Below are positions 15,306 to 24,336 of a stretch of DNA of 64,000 nucleotides, piece after piece (the stretch's first letter is position 1; every line of letters starts with the position of its first letter). Below the pieces are notes generated by a model. The model had not been told where the DNA came from. It made no database searches and saw only the letters and a program-made list of their open reading frames with translations. Source of the stretch: Nocardia testacea NBRC 100365 (GTDB lineage: Bacteria > Actinomycetota > Actinomycetes > Mycobacteriales > Mycobacteriaceae). The stretch is from contig NZ_BAGJ01000103.1 of NCBI RefSeq assembly GCF_000308775.1, positions 62,001-126,000 on the forward strand. The letters are read 5' to 3'. A program made the position numbers and the translations under genes.

Positions 15306-16439
15306 ATGGCACAGCAGGCAGTACATCCGGCGGCACCGGACTTCCCGATACTGGTGATCGGGGCCGGGCAGTCCGGTCTGTCGGCCGGGTACCACCTGCG
15401 GCGGCACGGGCTCGTGCCCGGACAGGATTTCCTCATCGTCGACCATGCGCCGGGCCCCGGCGGCGCCTGGCAGTTCCGCTGGCCGTCGCTGACCCTCGAT
15501 ACCGTGAACCGGGTACACGACCTGCCCGGGATGTCCTTCGCCGAGAACATCGGGCCGGGCGCCCCCGGTGCCGACGTACCGGCGGCGACCGCGGTACCGC
15601 GCTACTACCAGCGCTACGAGGAGCATTTCGAGCTCCGGGTGCGCCGGCCGGTGAGCGTGCGGGTGGTGTGCGATCGCGCTGGAGAAGACGGCCTGCTGCA
15701 CGCCGAGACCGACCATGCCGGCACACTCCGGGTGCGCGGACTGATCAACGGCACCGGGACATGGGAGCACCCTTTCGTACCCCACTATCGCGGCGCCGAG
15801 ACCTTCACCGGCCGGCAGCTGCACACCCGCGATTACCGCGATCCGGCCGAATTCGCCGGACAGCACGTGGTGGTGGTCGGTGGCGGTATCTCCGCGGTCC
15901 AGTTGCTCGATGAGATCTCCCGGGTCGCCGGCACCACCTGGGTGACGCGGTCGGAGCCCGCGTTCCGGGAGGACCCGTTCGACGCGGACGCGGGCCGGCG
16001 GGCGGTGGCGATCGTGGAGGATCGGGTACGCCGGGGACTTCCGCCCGGCTCGGTGGTCTCGGTGACCGGCCTCCCGCTCGACGATCGGCTCCGGGCCGCC
16101 CGGGACCGCGGCGTGCTGCGGCGGCGGCCGATGTTCGACCATATCGAGCCCGACGGTGTGCGCTGGGCCGACGGTAGTTTCCAGGCCGCGCAGGTCATTC
16201 TGTGGGCCACGGGTTTTCGCAGTGCGCTCGACCATCTGGCCCCACTGCGACTCCGGGGTCCGGGCGGCGGGATCACCATGAACGGCGCACTCGCCACCCG
16301 GGTCGCGGTGGATCCGCGGATCCACCTCATCGGGTACGGACCGTCGGCCAGCACGATCGGCGCGAACCGGGCCGGGCGGGCGGCCGCGGCCGAACTCGTC
16401 GACTACCTGGGCCTGGATCGGGGCGCTCTCCGCAGGTAA
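15306..16439 (+). CDS. Flavin-dependent monooxygenase (CzcO/FMO-like, NAD(P)H-using)
   Basis: 377 residues with two dinucleotide-binding folds: ILVIGAGQSGLSAGYHLRR (FAD, near residue 15) and HVVVVGGGISAVQLLDEI (NADPH, near 190). Between them FRWPSLTLDTVN and LINGTGTWEHPFVPHY are typical of the flavoprotein monooxygenase family. RLIHLIGYGPS-like and ILWATGF near the end are also family traits. It would oxygenate a small substrate or thiol. Start ATG 15306 was chosen because the conserved fold begins ten residues later. It follows the kinase gene by 64 bases on the same strand and might share its message, though no functional link is evident. Confidence 0.9.
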   Translation: MAQQAVHPAAPDFPILVIGAGQSGLSAGYHLRRHGLVPGQDFLIVDHAPGPGGAWQFRWPSLTLDTVNRVHDLPGMSFAENIGPGAPGADVPAATAVPRYYQRYEEHFELRVRRPVSVRVVCDRAGEDGLLHAETDHAGTLRVRGLINGTGTWEHPFVPHYRGAETFTGRQLHTRDYRDPAEFAGQHVVVVGGGISAVQLLDEISRVAGTTWVTRSEPAFREDPFDADAGRRAVAIVEDRVRRGLPPGSVVSVTGLPLDDRLRAARDRGVLRRRPMFDHIEPDGVRWADGSFQAAQVILWATGFRSALDHLAPLRLRGPGGGITMNGALATRVAVDPRIHLIGYGPSASTIGANRAGRAAAAELVDYLGLDRGALRR

Positions 16440-16479
16440 GGCTCGCGCCACGGCACGCGACCGGATCGTCCCGGCGCGG

Positions 16480-17088
16480 TCAGCGCAGCAGATCCGCCAG
16501 GATCCGGCGCGCGGTCAGGACCCGGTCGTCGTCGCCGAGTTGGCGGGCGGTATTGGCGGCGCCGACGATCGCGTCGATCTCGAAGGCCAGCGCCGCCGCG
16601 TCCCGCCCGGTCAGCTCACCCGACTCCTGGGCCTTACCGATCTCGCCGGCCAGGAACGTCATCCAGTCCGCGTGGTCCGCGGCGACGGCGTCGCGGACCG
16701 GCCCCGGCCGGCTGTCGAATTCGGTGAGTACCGCGGCCCGGAAGCAGCCGCCCGGGAATACCGGCTCGGCGATGTAGTCGAGCCAGCGCTCGACCAGTGT
16801 GCGCACCCTGGGCAGGCCGCGCGGTACCCGCAGGGCGGGCGTGATGATCTGTTCGACGAACACCTCGCGCCCGGCCCGGATTGCCGCGAGCTGGAGCGCC
16901 TCCTTGGTTTTGAACAGGGTGGCGATCCCGCTCTTGCTGATGCCCAGATCGGCCGCCAGCCTGCCCAGGCTGACACCCGCGAGCCCTTCCACCGACGCCA
17001 CATCGGCGGCGTGCCGTGCGATCGCTGCCCTAGAGCGGGCCCCCTTGACCAGCCGTTGATCCGTGATCGCGTCCGTCATACGACCCAT
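16480..17088 (-). CDS. TetR/AcrR family regulator
   Basis: 202 residues. The N-terminal helix-turn-helix is AAIARHAADVASVEGLAGVS followed by LGRLAADLGISKSGIATLF and KTKEALQLAAI. The C-terminal half (about 75-195) is a TetR ligand and dimer domain with WLDYIAEPVFPGGCFRAA, a pattern of the TetR_C_6-like group. It is divergent from an MFS exporter, and two related palindromes lie between them, so it most likely represses both genes and responds to an exported compound. Confidence 0.92.
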   Translation of the reverse strand: MGRMTDAITDQRLVKGARSRAAIARHAADVASVEGLAGVSLGRLAADLGISKSGIATLFKTKEALQLAAIRAGREVFVEQIITPALRVPRGLPRVRTLVERWLDYIAEPVFPGGCFRAAVLTEFDSRPGPVRDAVAADHADWMTFLAGEIGKAQESGELTGRDAAALAFEIDAIVGAANTARQLGDDDRVLTARRILADLLR

Positions 17089-17115
17089 TCTGACATCACC
17101 CGCTTGTCAATGCGA

Positions 17116-17149
17116 ACGATCGGTCGTATTTTGAACTACGAACGTTCGT
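17116..17149. promoter_or_regulatory. Paired palindromic operators between tetR and the MFS gene
   Basis: Two 12-base palindromes of the same form, ACGATCGGTCGT (17116-17127) and ACGAACGTTCGT (17138-17149, perfect), are spaced 22 bases apart, two DNA turns, on one face. This is a typical arrangement for cooperative TetR dimers controlling divergent genes. Confidence 0.7.
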
Positions 17150-17180
17150 GCTTTTTGTTCCTCCCCTCCCCAGGATTCCC

Positions 17181-18584
17181 ATGACCGAATCGTCCGTGCG
17201 GGCCCCCGACCCGCAGTCCACCTCCGCGAGCGGCTCCGGCGCGCTTCTCGTCGCCGCCGGCGCGGCCTTCCTCGCCTTCCTCGACCTTTCGGTCGTCAAT
17301 ATCGCCTTCCCGTCCCTCGCTCGCGACCATCCGGCCACCTCGCCGACCACCCTCACCTGGGTGATCAGCGGTTACGCGGTCGCGTTCGCGGCACTGCTCA
17401 CCCCGGGCGGCCGGATCGCCGACGCGGTGGGGCGGCGCACGATCTTCCTCACCGCCGTGGTCGGTTTCGCGCTCACTTCCCTGTTGTGCGGGGCGGCGCC
17501 GAACGCGGGCCTGCTCATCACCGCACGCGTGGCCCAGGGGGCGACCGCCGCGCTGATGGTGCCCGCGGCCCTCGCCGCCCTCCTCGCCGTCACCCCGCGC
17601 ACACGGATCGGCGGCGCCATCGCGGCCTGGTCGGCGGCGGGCGGCTTCGCCGCGGTCGTGGGTCCAGCGGTCGGTGGCATGCTGGTCGAACTGTTCGGCT
17701 GGCGCTCCATCTTCGTGATCAATGTGCCGATCGGCCTCCTTCTGGCCGGCCTGGCCTTCCGCGTCCTGGCACCGGATCCCGAGCAGACCCGCGGCGCCCT
17801 GCCGGACCCGGTGGGCACGCTCATGGTCGCCTCGGGCCTGGGCGGACTCGTCGCCGGACTCACCGAGGGGCAGCGCTGGGGCTGGACCGCGCCCGGCACG
17901 CTCGCGGCGCTGGCCCTGGGCGCCGCGCTCACCTGCGCGGCGCTGCTCCGATCCCTACGGCATCCGAATCCCGCTCTCGCCGTGGAACTCTGGCGCAACC
18001 GGACGTTCGCGCTGACCAATGCCGCCTCGTTCGCGTTCGGAGCCGCTATGTTCGCCTGGCTGCTGGCCGGGCCGATGTTCCTCGACGCGCTGTGGGGATA
18101 CTCCGTCCTGGGTTCGGCCGCGGCGCTGAGCGTGGGCGCGGTGGCTTCGATGGCGACCGCGACCCTCACCGGCCGCATCACCGCACCCGGGCCCCGGCGC
18201 TGGACCGGAGTCCTCGGGGTACTGATGTTCCTCGCCACGCTCGCCTGGATGAGCACGGAGATGTTCGGTCCCACCCCGGCACTGTGGTCGGCATGGGTAC
18301 CGGCCGGGATACTCGGCGGCGGCGGTGTCGGCATCGTGGTGACCGTGCTGGGCGCCACCGCGGCGAACGCGTTGCCACCGCACCGTTTCGCGGCCGGTAC
18401 CGGGATGAATCTGACGGCGCGCCAGCTCGGCGGCGCACTCGGTATCGCTGTGCTGGCCGCGGTTCTCGCCGCCCACCCCGGTGACCCGCTCGCCGGATTC
18501 CACACATTGTTCCTGCTGTGCGCGGGCTTCGCCGCTGTCGCGGCCTGCCTGATCGCCGTTCCGTCCCGACAGGAGTCGATATGA
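17181..18584 (+). CDS. MFS exporter, 14-helix DHA2 type
   Basis: 467 residues, hydrophobic throughout with the pattern of 14 membrane helices. LDLSVVNIAFPSLARDH in helix 1 (motif D1 of the DHA2 group), GGRIADAVGRRT (loop 2-3 motif A), ARVAQGATAALMVPAAL and GPAVGGMLVELFGWRSIF (motif C) are all visible. It probably uses the proton gradient to export a lipophilic drug or metabolite. ATG 17181 has CAGGA five bases upstream; an upstream GTG at 17148 falls inside the operator and is rejected. Its stop overlaps the start of the SGNH hydrolase (ATGA). Confidence 0.92.
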   Translation: MTESSVRAPDPQSTSASGSGALLVAAGAAFLAFLDLSVVNIAFPSLARDHPATSPTTLTWVISGYAVAFAALLTPGGRIADAVGRRTIFLTAVVGFALTSLLCGAAPNAGLLITARVAQGATAALMVPAALAALLAVTPRTRIGGAIAAWSAAGGFAAVVGPAVGGMLVELFGWRSIFVINVPIGLLLAGLAFRVLAPDPEQTRGALPDPVGTLMVASGLGGLVAGLTEGQRWGWTAPGTLAALALGAALTCAALLRSLRHPNPALAVELWRNRTFALTNAASFAFGAAMFAWLLAGPMFLDALWGYSVLGSAAALSVGAVASMATATLTGRITAPGPRRWTGVLGVLMFLATLAWMSTEMFGPTPALWSAWVPAGILGGGGVGIVVTVLGATAANALPPHRFAAGTGMNLTARQLGGALGIAVLAAVLAAHPGDPLAGFHTLFLLCAGFAAVAACLIAVPSRQESI

Positions 18585-19264
18585 GAGACACCGACGGCCG
18601 TACCGAATCCGACGACCCGATGCTCGTTTCCACCGACAGTGCCCGCGCGCTCCTGCGTGCCGCGCCCTGGCGGCGCTACGCCGTACTCGGTGATTCCATT
18701 GCCCTGGGCGTGGGTGAGGCGTCGGCGGGCTACCGTGAAATCGGCTGGGCCGACCGCGTCGCGGAGGTGCTCACCGCGGTGAACTCCGAGGTGAGGTACC
18801 TGAACACCGGACAGATCGGCGCGACCTCGGATCAGATGCTCGCCGAGCAGCTGGCGCCGGTACTGCGGTTCCGGCCCGACCTCGTGCACATATCGTGCGG
18901 CGGCAACGACCTGTTCCATCCCGGCGGCGATACCGATCGGCTGCGCGCGAATCTCGATACCGCCTTCTCCGCGCTGGCCGCTACCGGCGCCCAGCTGTGC
19001 GCGTTCACCGTGGCAGATGTCTGGGATACCGAACGTATGGCGCCGATGCGGCCGATGCGGCCGCGGATGGCCGAACTCAATGCGATCGTTCGCGAAGTGG
19101 CCGCCCGGTACGACGCGGTGCTGGTCGACTTCTGGGACCATCCGCTGCGGCTGCGCCCGGATCTCATGAGCACCGACCTCATCCACTTCACGACCAGCGG
19201 GCACGCGGTCGTCGCCACGGAAATGATCCGCGCGCTGGCGGCACGGATCTCGGCCGCCGCCTGA
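18581..19264 (+). CDS. SGNH/GDSL hydrolase
   Basis: 227 residues. Block I is YAVLGDSIALGVGE with the nucleophile Ser in GDS; block III is HISCGGNDLF (GxND); block V is STDLIHFTTSGH, with Asp and His of the triad (DxxHF). These define the SGNH family of esterases and lipases. It has no signal peptide, so it acts in the cytoplasm unless exported otherwise. It is translationally coupled to the exporter (ATGA overlap, AGGAG seven bases before the start) and may modify or detoxify the exported compound. Confidence 0.93.
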   Translation: MRDTDGRTESDDPMLVSTDSARALLRAAPWRRYAVLGDSIALGVGEASAGYREIGWADRVAEVLTAVNSEVRYLNTGQIGATSDQMLAEQLAPVLRFRPDLVHISCGGNDLFHPGGDTDRLRANLDTAFSALAATGAQLCAFTVADVWDTERMAPMRPMRPRMAELNAIVREVAARYDAVLVDFWDHPLRLRPDLMSTDLIHFTTSGHAVVATEMIRALAARISAAA

Positions 19265-19827
19265 TCGGTCCGTGATCGGCGGCCTCCCTTCGGCCGTGGA
19301 TGCGAGAACCTGCCGACGGGTCCACTTTGTCGGCGCGACCGGTTAAGATCTGCGCCGGGCACCAGCGAGGAGGAGTGGGTACCGACGTGGGAAGCTACGG
19401 CCGTAGGTCACGGGCGCGGCGGGGATCCGGGGCACGGGTGACCGTCTCCGCGATCACCGCGGGTCGGGGGGTCGACCGGTAAGCTCACGCGAGCATCCGC
19501 GCGTGGCCGGTCCGCCGGGACAACGGCGCACCGCCACGGTGGATCTCGTCACCGCTTCGTTCGGCCACGCCGGCCGGGCATCACACTCACCGCCGTCATC
19601 CGGCGGTTCATCACCGAAGTAATCGGGCCCCCGCGCGACCGTCACCGGTCGCCGGGGGCGGGTCGTGATGTCCGGGCAACCCGCGCGGCCGGTGTTTCCG
19701 GCGGTGGTCACCGGCCGGAGTCCGCAGGGCCCCGTTTCCACGGCCGCCACATTCCCGTCTACCCCGCATCGAATCACGTTGTGCCCGAACACTGTTCACC
19801 CTGACGTATTTTCATGAAGGAGTTCTC
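19265..19827. other. 563-base gap, no gene recognised
   Basis: The gap contains GC-rich short inverted repeats and a good ribosome-like GAGGAGGA at about 19368 followed by a GTG frame of about 36 codons rich in Arg and Gly. It has no recognisable product and I do not call it. The last 60 bases are AT-richer and presumably hold the promoter of the lipoprotein gene, whose ribosome site GAAGGAG lies at 19816-19822. Confidence 0.5.
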
Positions 19828-20418
19828 ATGTCCAGACGTTCGCCCGTGTTCCGGATTCCCGGTCTGCTGGCAGGCCTCGTGGTGGTCGGCTGCGCGGTGC
19901 TGGCCTTGTCGGCGTGTACCAGCGGGGAGGATTCGGGGCAGAGCTCGTCGGCGAGCCCGGTGTCCACAGTGCCCGGACAGAACGGAGCCGACGAGGGCGG
20001 CGATGTCGACTTCGACGCGGCCATCGGCGATTGCGTCACGCTGTCGGGGACGATGATGGACGCGGAGATCGACCACGCCCAGTGCGGTTCGGAGAATTCG
20101 AACTACAAGGTGGTCGCCAAGGCCCCCACCCAGGACGGTTGCGCCTCCGACGTCGATCAGACCTACTACGTGACCCTGGGCGGCCGGGAACAGGGCGCCC
20201 TGTGCCTCGATATCGACTGGGTCGAGGGCCAGTGCATGACGATTCCGTCGGGCTCCGACAGCCCCACCCACAGCCCGTGCACGCCGGGTAAGCCCGATAC
20301 CGTCCACGTGCTGAAGATCCTGACCGGTACCACCGACGAATCCGGTTGCCCGGCGGAGGCCACCAGCTACTACACCTACGACGAACGCCAGCTCGTCACC
20401 TGCGTCGCCGAGGTGTAA
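19828..20418 (+). CDS. LppU-like lipoprotein
   Basis: 196 residues. The signal sequence ends in the lipobox LSAC, so Cys30 would be acylated and anchor the protein on the outer face of the membrane. A Ser/Gly-rich linker follows, then two similar halves with GDCVTL...CGS...YKVVAK and later GQCMTI...CTPG...VHVLKI, with about eight cysteines that could form disulfides. This is the pattern of the mycobacterial LppU family, whose role is unknown. GAAGGAG precedes the start by five bases. A strong terminator follows at 20444, so the gene is a single unit. Confidence 0.85.
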   Translation: MSRRSPVFRIPGLLAGLVVVGCAVLALSACTSGEDSGQSSSASPVSTVPGQNGADEGGDVDFDAAIGDCVTLSGTMMDAEIDHAQCGSENSNYKVVAKAPTQDGCASDVDQTYYVTLGGREQGALCLDIDWVEGQCMTIPSGSDSPTHSPCTPGKPDTVHVLKILTGTTDESGCPAEATSYYTYDERQLVTCVAEV

Positions 20419-20443
20419 CGACACCGCGTCCGGTTACCGGTAT

Positions 20444-20475
20444 GCGTGGCCTCACCTCGGGGTGTGAGGCCACGC
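20444..20475 (+). terminator. Hairpin terminator after the lipoprotein gene
   Basis: GCGTGGCCTCAC and GTGAGGCCACGC form a perfect 12-base stem with an eight-base loop, 26 bases beyond the stop codon. Confidence 0.85.
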
Positions 20476-20608
20476 GCCCCGACCGGCACCAGGGCCGGAT
20501 TTCAGCGCTCTGTTCGGCGCCGACCAGCGGAGTTACACTGGGATCCGCTGCTCGAATACGCGTTCTGTCCGATACTCGGCGGGGGATGACGCTACCAGGA
20601 CTGCTGTG

Positions 20609-21325
20609 ATGGATATCCGAACAGACGAGATCGCCGACGGTGTGTACCGCTTCTCCACCTTCGTCCCCGAGGTGGGCCCCACCGGTTTCACGTTCAATCA
20701 GTTCTTCGTCGACGCCGCGGAACCCCTGTTGTTCCACACCGGAATGCGGGCGCTGTTCCCCTCGGTGTCGGCGGCGATCGAGCGGATAAGGCCGGTGGCG
20801 GAACTGCGCTGGATCACTTTCGGCCATGTGGAGGCCGATGAGAGCGGGGCGATGAATCTGTTCCTGGGCGCGGCGCCGCATGCCCAGGTGGCCCACGGCG
20901 TCGTGGGCTGTCAGGTCTCGCTGGACGATCTGGCCGACCGGCGGCCGCGGCGCCTGGCCGACGGCGAGATCATCGATCTCGGTGACCGCCGGATCCAGCA
21001 CTTCGACACCCCGCACGCACCGCACAACTGGGAGGCGCGGGTGCTCTACGAGGCGGCCACCGGTGTGCTGTTCTGCGGTGACCTGATGACTCAGCTCGGC
21101 AACGGGCCGGCCCTCACCGACGCCGACCTGGTGGGACCGGCCGAGGTGGCCGAGGACGTCTTCCACGCCACCTCACTGGGCCCGGCCGTACCCGCGACAT
21201 TGCGCCGGCTCGCCGAGTTGCGCCCGACCACACTGGCGGTGATGCACGGCTCCAGCTTCTCCGGTGACGGGTCCGCCGCCCTGCGCGATCTGGCGACGGT
21301 CTACGAGAACCGGCTGGCGGGCTGA
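20609..21325 (+). CDS. MBL-fold protein of the flavodiiron (FprA/ODP) type
   Basis: 238 residues. The metal site follows the oxygen-binding diiron protein pattern: FGHVEADESG (HxExD), TPHAPHNWE (third ligand), FCGDLMTQLGN (bridging Asp) and VMHGSSF (last His). N-terminal DGVYRFSTFVPE and FTFNQFFV also match diiron MBL proteins. Those proteins normally carry a flavodoxin domain that is absent here, so this is the stand-alone version, perhaps sensing or reducing oxygen or NO. I start at ATG 20609; a GTG three bases upstream is possible because the ribosome site is weak. Confidence 0.88.
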   Translation: MDIRTDEIADGVYRFSTFVPEVGPTGFTFNQFFVDAAEPLLFHTGMRALFPSVSAAIERIRPVAELRWITFGHVEADESGAMNLFLGAAPHAQVAHGVVGCQVSLDDLADRRPRRLADGEIIDLGDRRIQHFDTPHAPHNWEARVLYEAATGVLFCGDLMTQLGNGPALTDADLVGPAEVAEDVFHATSLGPAVPATLRRLAELRPTTLAVMHGSSFSGDGSAALRDLATVYENRLAG

Positions 21326-21388
21326 CGGCCCGTAGGGTTCCAGCCGGCGCCATCGCACCGGGCGGTGCGCCGACGCGAGAGGAACCGG

Positions 21389-22018
21389 ATGAGCGCGCAC
21401 ACCCCGTCGGACCGCACCCCGAGCCGCTGGGAGGAACTCACCGCGGCCGACCCCGCGCATTCCGAATGGTATGTGCAGCGGTTCCGGACGCTCGTGGCAG
21501 AAGGCCACGACATATTCGGCGAGGCAAGGTTGATCGATGCGATGCTGGGCCGGCGCGGCCGGGTACTGGACGCGGGCTGCGGACCCGGCCGCCTGGGTGG
21601 CCATCTGCACAATGCCGGGCACACGGTGGTCGGCGTCGATGTCGACCCGGTGCTGATCGCCGCCGCCGAGGCCGACTACCCCGGCCCCACCTGGCTGGTC
21701 GGCGATCTCGCCGAACTGGATCTGCCGGCCCGGGGTGTCGCCGCCGATTTCGATGTGATCGTCTGCGCGGGCAATGTGATGACCTTCCTGGCGCCGTCGA
21801 CCCGGTCGGCGGTACTGGCCGGTTTCGCCCGGCATCTGGCGCCGCAAGGTCGCGTGGTCACCGGTTTCGGCGCCGGACGCGGCTACGACTTCGCGGAGTT
21901 CCGCGCCGACGCCGCCGCGCAGGGCCTGACCACCGACCTGCTGCTGTCGACCTGGGATCTGCGGCCCTTCACCGACTCCTCGGAGTTCTTGGTCGCGGTG
22001 TTCTCCCGCGCGGACTGA
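21389..22018 (+). CDS. Class I SAM-dependent methyltransferase
   Basis: 209 residues. Motif I is VLDAGCGPGRLGGHL (SAM binding), the acidic end of strand 2 is VVGVDVDPVLIA, motif II is VGDLAEL and the motif IV region is FDVIVCAGNVMTFL. An N-terminal helix PSRWEELTAADPAHSEWYV caps the fold. The methyl acceptor is not predictable. GAGAGGAA lies about six bases before ATG 21389. It follows the MBL-fold gene by 63 bases on the same strand and could share its transcript. Confidence 0.9.
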   Translation: MSAHTPSDRTPSRWEELTAADPAHSEWYVQRFRTLVAEGHDIFGEARLIDAMLGRRGRVLDAGCGPGRLGGHLHNAGHTVVGVDVDPVLIAAAEADYPGPTWLVGDLAELDLPARGVAADFDVIVCAGNVMTFLAPSTRSAVLAGFARHLAPQGRVVTGFGAGRGYDFAEFRADAAAQGLTTDLLLSTWDLRPFTDSSEFLVAVFSRAD

Positions 22019-22093
22019 GTTCCGGTCGGGGCGGCCCGGCACCTACCGCGCCGAGCCCGATCACTGAGACGAACCACTCCTCTACATAGAGCA

Positions 22094-22124
22094 TTGTCGC
22101 GACAAAATGTAGTAGATATACTAC
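22094..22124 (+). promoter_or_regulatory. Promoter of the ABC-exporter operon with overlapping palindromes
   Basis: TTGTCG (22094-22099) and TATACT (22117-22122) with a 17-base spacer make one of the best sigma-70-like promoters here. The -35 lies in the perfect palindrome TTGTCGCGACAA, and the -10 lies in GTAGTA-N4-TACTAC (22109-22124). Either could be an operator, plausibly for the HTH protein encoded at the end of the operon. Confidence 0.7.
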
Positions 22125-22156
22125 GAACGATCGAAGATCGATGATCGGGAGGACTC

Positions 22157-23086
22157 ATGACTTCGAACGACGGCGTGGTACTGAACGTCGAGAAACTACG
22201 AATGCGCTATGACACCACCGACGTACTGCACGAGGTGACCTTCCGGGCACACCGCGGTGAGGTCCTGGTCATGCTGGGACCGAACGGCGCCGGCAAGACC
22301 ACCACGCTCGAAATCCTGGAGGGTTTTCGCGCCCGTTCGGCCGGAGAGGTCGCCGTACTGGGCGCCGACCCCGAACACGGAGACGAACGCTGGCGTGCCC
22401 GTATCGGTGTCGTCCTGCAGTCGTGGCGGGACCACGCCAAATGGCGGGTCCGCGAGTTGCTCGAACACCTGGGGGCGTTCTACCGCCCCTACTCCACCGA
22501 CCGGATCCGCAAGCCCTGGGATACAGGTGAACTGATCGAGCTGGTCGGGCTCACCGATCACGCCGGCGCCGAGATCGGCACGCTGTCCGGCGGACAGCGG
22601 CGCCGGCTGGATGTGGCGATCGGTATCGTCGGGCGGCCGGAATTGCTGTTCATGGACGAACCCACCGCCGGATTCGATCCCGCGGCCCGGCGCGACTTCC
22701 ACGACCTGGTCCATCGCCTGTCCGACCTGGAGGACACCACGGTGCTGCTCACCACCCACGATCTCGACGAGGCGGAGAAGATCGCCGACCGGATCCTGAT
22801 CCTCGCGGGTGGACGCATCATCGCCGACGGTTCGGCCGACGAACTGTCCCGGTCGATCGCCGGTTCCGCCGAGGTCCGCTGGACCCTGGCGGAGCAGCGT
22901 TTCGTCCACACCACCACCGAATCGACGAAATTCGTGCACGAGCTGTTCAAAGAGCACGGCGACCGCATCGGTGAACTGGAAGTGCGGCGCGCCTCATTGG
23001 AGGACACCTACATGGCATTGGTACAACGCTACGAATCCGGGGAGCCGGGGAGCGCGGTCCACACTCTCGCGGAGGTCACCCGATGA
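22157..23086 (+). CDS. ABC exporter ATP-binding subunit (DrrA/CcmA-like)
   Basis: 309 residues. Walker A GPNGAGKTTT (about 41-50), Q-loop VVLQSWRDHAKW, signature LSGGQRRRLD, Walker B LLFMDEPTAGFDP, switch His in LLTTHDLDEAE. The C-terminal 80 residues after the ATPase domain are typical of DrrA-like exporters (ADELSRSIAGSAEVRWTL). It powers export by the permease encoded next, whose start overlaps its stop (ATGA). The operon ends with a small HTH regulator. The substrate is unknown; drugs, lipids or a peptide are all possible. Confidence 0.94.
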   Translation: MTSNDGVVLNVEKLRMRYDTTDVLHEVTFRAHRGEVLVMLGPNGAGKTTTLEILEGFRARSAGEVAVLGADPEHGDERWRARIGVVLQSWRDHAKWRVRELLEHLGAFYRPYSTDRIRKPWDTGELIELVGLTDHAGAEIGTLSGGQRRRLDVAIGIVGRPELLFMDEPTAGFDPAARRDFHDLVHRLSDLEDTTVLLTTHDLDEAEKIADRILILAGGRIIADGSADELSRSIAGSAEVRWTLAEQRFVHTTTESTKFVHELFKEHGDRIGELEVRRASLEDTYMALVQRYESGEPGSAVHTLAEVTR

Positions 23087-23934
23087 ATCCCGTAGCCGGC
23101 GCCGTCCGCGCCGGATTCCTCCGCGGCTGGATCGAATTCCGCCAGATGTACACCCACGCACCCGATCTGATCGGGCAGTTCCTGACCCCGGCGATCGCCC
23201 TGGGCGCGCTGTATCTGCTCCGCGGCCGCGATTACGGGAGTACCGGTCTCTCCGTCGCCGAACTCGCACTGCCCGGCCTGCTCGGCACCATCATCGCCTT
23301 CAACGGCCTCTACGCGCTCACCAACGTGCTGGTCCTCGACCGCGAAGACGGCACCCTGCTACGGGCCCGGACCGTGCCGCACGGCATGATCGGCTATTTC
23401 ATCGGCAAGGTGACCGCGGCCGCCGCGGCCGTGCTGGTGCAGGTACTCGTCGTCCTGGCGGCCGGCATGGCGATCATCGGCGGTTCGTCCCTCGACAGTA
23501 CTGCCGCCCGGGCCACTTTCGGCTGGGTCGTGCTGCTCGGCCTGCTCGCGGCGCTGCCGGTCGGCGCGGTACTGGGCGGGCTACTCGACGGCGCCCGGGC
23601 CTCCTTCCTGCTCACCATGCCGTTGATGGGACTCATCGCCGTCTCGGGGATCTTCTACCCCATCACCGCCCTGCCGGGCTGGCTACAGGGTGTGGGCCAG
23701 GTTTTCCCGATGTACTGGGCGGGGCTCGGTATGCGCTCGGCGCTGCTGCCACCCACGGCGGCCGAGGTCGAGATCGACGGTTCCTGGCGTCATCTCGAGA
23801 CCGCCGCGGTGCTGGGCGGCTGGGCGATCGTGGGGCTGCTCGTGGCGCCGGTAGTGTTGCGGCGCATGGCACGGCACGAGTCCGGATCGAGTATGGCGGC
23901 ACGTCGGGAGAAGGCGATGCAGCGTGCCTTCTGA
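23083..23934 (+). CDS. ABC exporter permease (ABC-2 type)
   Basis: 283 residues with six membrane helices, starting with the amphipathic GFLRGWIEFRQMYTH before helix 1. IIAFNGLYALTNVLVLDRED and GTLLRARTVPHGMIGYF are the ABC-2 core, and FYPITALPGWLQGVGQVFPMYW-like sequence near the fifth helix is the family signature region. It pairs with the ATPase upstream and forms a homodimeric channel. Its last codons overlap the HTH gene by 11 bases. Confidence 0.92.
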   Translation: MNPVAGAVRAGFLRGWIEFRQMYTHAPDLIGQFLTPAIALGALYLLRGRDYGSTGLSVAELALPGLLGTIIAFNGLYALTNVLVLDREDGTLLRARTVPHGMIGYFIGKVTAAAAAVLVQVLVVLAAGMAIIGGSSLDSTAARATFGWVVLLGLLAALPVGAVLGGLLDGARASFLLTMPLMGLIAVSGIFYPITALPGWLQGVGQVFPMYWAGLGMRSALLPPTAAEVEIDGSWRHLETAAVLGGWAIVGLLVAPVVLRRMARHESGSSMAARREKAMQRAF

Positions 23935-24166
23935 GGCCATCTACAACCGCATCGCGATGCTGCGCGCCGAACGCGGTATCTCGCGGCGCGAGCTCGCCGA
24001 GGCGCTCGGGGTGCACTACCAGACCGTGGGTTACCTCGAACGCGGCGAATACAGCCCCAGCCTGCATCTGGCGCTTCGAATCGCGGCGTATTTCGAGGTG
24101 GCCGTGGAGGTCGTGTTCTCCACCGAACCCTTTCCCCGGCTGGGTTCGCGCGCGGAAACCGCGTAG
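23924..24166 (+). CDS. Small XRE-type helix-turn-helix regulator
   Basis: 80 residues made almost entirely of one HTH domain: RIAMLRAERGISRRELAEAL, then GVHYQTVGYLERGEYSPS (recognition helix) and LALRIAAYFEVAVEVVFS. This is the YozG/Cro-like short family commonly placed after ABC exporters or membrane proteins. It starts with GTG inside the permease gene, so its level follows that of the exporter. The palindromes in the operon promoter at 22094-22124 are candidate autoregulatory sites. Confidence 0.9.
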   Translation: MPSEAIYNRIAMLRAERGISRRELAEALGVHYQTVGYLERGEYSPSLHLALRIAAYFEVAVEVVFSTEPFPRLGSRAETA

Positions 24167-24199
24167 TCGTCCGGCCCGCACACCGCCTCGCGGGTATCT

Positions 24200-24217
24200 C
24201 GCCCGTTCTGCCGGGCG
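24200..24217 (+). terminator. Short hairpin after the exporter operon
   Basis: CGCCCG and CGGGCG form a stem around a six-base loop 33 bases after the HTH gene, followed by a second GC block. It is modest but well placed. Confidence 0.45.
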
Positions 24218-24336
24218 GGCCGGCCTTCTACGGTGATGGCACAAAGTCACGGCTCTGTGCCAATGATCCGCGACCGAAGCGCCACGGAGGCGCCCGGTGA
24301 CCACCGAATCCGACGCGGGAATCCGAGGGCCTGCCG

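Noticed and set aside
19265..19827. Possible riboswitch (ydaO or cobalamin type) in the gap, because of GGGAAGC and GTAGGTCACGGG-like blocks
   Set aside because: The defining conserved cores could not be matched, and no suitable target gene follows.
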